Shown here: piece by piece, positions 62,231 through 64,000 of the stretch
Layout of the letters: every line of letters starts with the position of its first letter
Numbering within the stretch: the first letter of the stretch is position 1
DNA from: Pseudoxanthomonas sp. YR558
Lineage (GTDB): Bacteria > Pseudomonadota > Gammaproteobacteria > Xanthomonadales > Xanthomonadaceae
Assembly: GCF_900116385.1 (NCBI RefSeq)
Contig: NZ_FPCI01000001.1
Span: 930,001-994,000 of the forward strand
DNA: 64,000 nt
Reading direction: 5' to 3'
Position numbers and translations under genes: made by a program
The notes under the pieces: generated by a model
The model's database searches: none
The model's input: the letters and a program-made list of their open reading frames with translations, nothing else
What the model was told of the DNA's origin: nothing

Positions 62231-62391
62231 TCGGAATCCTTGGGCGTGCGCGAGGAAGAGGCCGAGAGCGCGGCGCCGATCGCCACGCCAAGGGCGAGCC
62301 AGAGCGCCAGGTTATCGGTCGCGGCGCCGACCGCAGCACCGATCGCGATGCCCAAGCCCAAGCCCCAGCCGTTGCGCTTCTTGTCCTGCAT
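62227..62391 (-). CDS. tiny Gly-rich membrane protein
   Basis: A 54-residue protein with a basic start ('MQDKKRNGWG') and one or two Gly/Ala-rich hydrophobic segments ('LGLGIAIGAAVGAATDNLAL', 'WLALGVAIGAALSASSS'). GGGAGG lies 8 bases before the ATG. The stop overlaps folP (ATGA). Similar short proteins are found between ftsH and folP in xanthomonads. Function unknown. Confidence 0.7.
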   Translation of the reverse strand: MQDKKRNGWGLGLGIAIGAAVGAATDNLALWLALGVAIGAALSASSSRTPKDSE

Positions 62392-62439
62392 GGTGAGCCT
62401 CCCGCATGGCGGCTGCGTCATGCAGCGCATTATCCATAC

Positions 62440-62465
62440 AAAACAAAAGACGGCCGAAGCCGTCT
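62440..62465 (-). terminator. intrinsic terminator of ftsH
   Basis: A 7-bp stem (AGACGGC / GCCGTCT) with tetraloop TTCG (minus-strand reading) is followed by TTTGTTTTG. It lies 29 bases after the ftsH stop and before the folP unit. Confidence 0.9.
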
Positions 62466-62494
62466 CTTGTGACCCACGCGTCCCGCGACGACCC

Positions 62495-64000
<1,506 letters not shown>

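Overview
The window is a stretch of high-GC proteobacterial chromosome. The gene content and protein sequences (a 92-residue Hfq, the miaA-hfq-hflX-hflK-hflC-purA block, minCDE, gcvP behind a tandem glycine riboswitch, periplasmic M2 peptidase, SPFH/Arc/DUF4177 cluster) point to the family Xanthomonadaceae (Lysobacter / Pseudoxanthomonas / Stenotrophomonas type). The genus cannot be fixed from reading alone. No rRNA, tRNA, CRISPR array or insertion sequence was seen.

Layout. 1-5.6 kb: the end of an SPFH protein gene, small linked genes (membrane protein, ribbon-helix-helix protein, DUF4177), a PH-domain membrane protein, an M15 peptidase, a 3-methyladenine glycosylase, DUF423 and a membrane-anchored SRPBCC/GyrI-like protein. 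5.7-7.7 kb: a NarL/DesK-type two-component pair. 7.8-10.3 kb: an acetyltransferase gene joined to minC-minD-minE (division-site placement). 10.3-17 kb: a small zincin-like protein with a decayed copy of its own 3' end, an M2 dipeptidyl carboxypeptidase lipoprotein, a secreted serine protease, a YdjM-like membrane protein and a Bcr/CflA efflux pump. 17.1-20.3 kb: tandem glycine riboswitch and gcvP. 20.3-26.2 kb: two divergent regulator/SDR pairs (AraC and LysR), a Na+/H+-type antiporter, a VOC protein and a hemerythrin. 26.3-30 kb: accessory small genes, including two tandem proteins that look like catalytically dead type II dehydroquinase folds, a methyltransferase and an FMN-binding stress protein. 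30.1-40.4 kb: a glycine-zipper protein, an AbrB-Doc toxin-antitoxin pair, an MHYT-GGDEF-EAL protein, TspO, DUF2878, an outer-membrane protein and two histidine kinases with one receiver.

40.5-49.95 kb is the clearest foreign insert. A 42-bp minisatellite lies at one edge, followed by a five-gene minus-strand operon hsdR-hsdM-hsdS-(AAA ATPase)-(HNH nuclease). Its base composition is visibly lower in GC, and the last four genes are coupled by overlapping stop and start codons. This is a type I restriction-modification system carrying a Septu-like (PtuA/PtuB-type) ATPase-nuclease module, and it is the best candidate for an unusual defence system here.

50-64 kb returns to core genome: two tandem paralogous small proteins, purA, DUF2065, hflC, hflK, hflX, hfq and miaA (all minus), then a plus-strand heme-binding lipoprotein related to the HzsA middle domain facing a dihaem cytochrome c lipoprotein, then folP, a tiny membrane protein and ftsH, which runs off the right edge.
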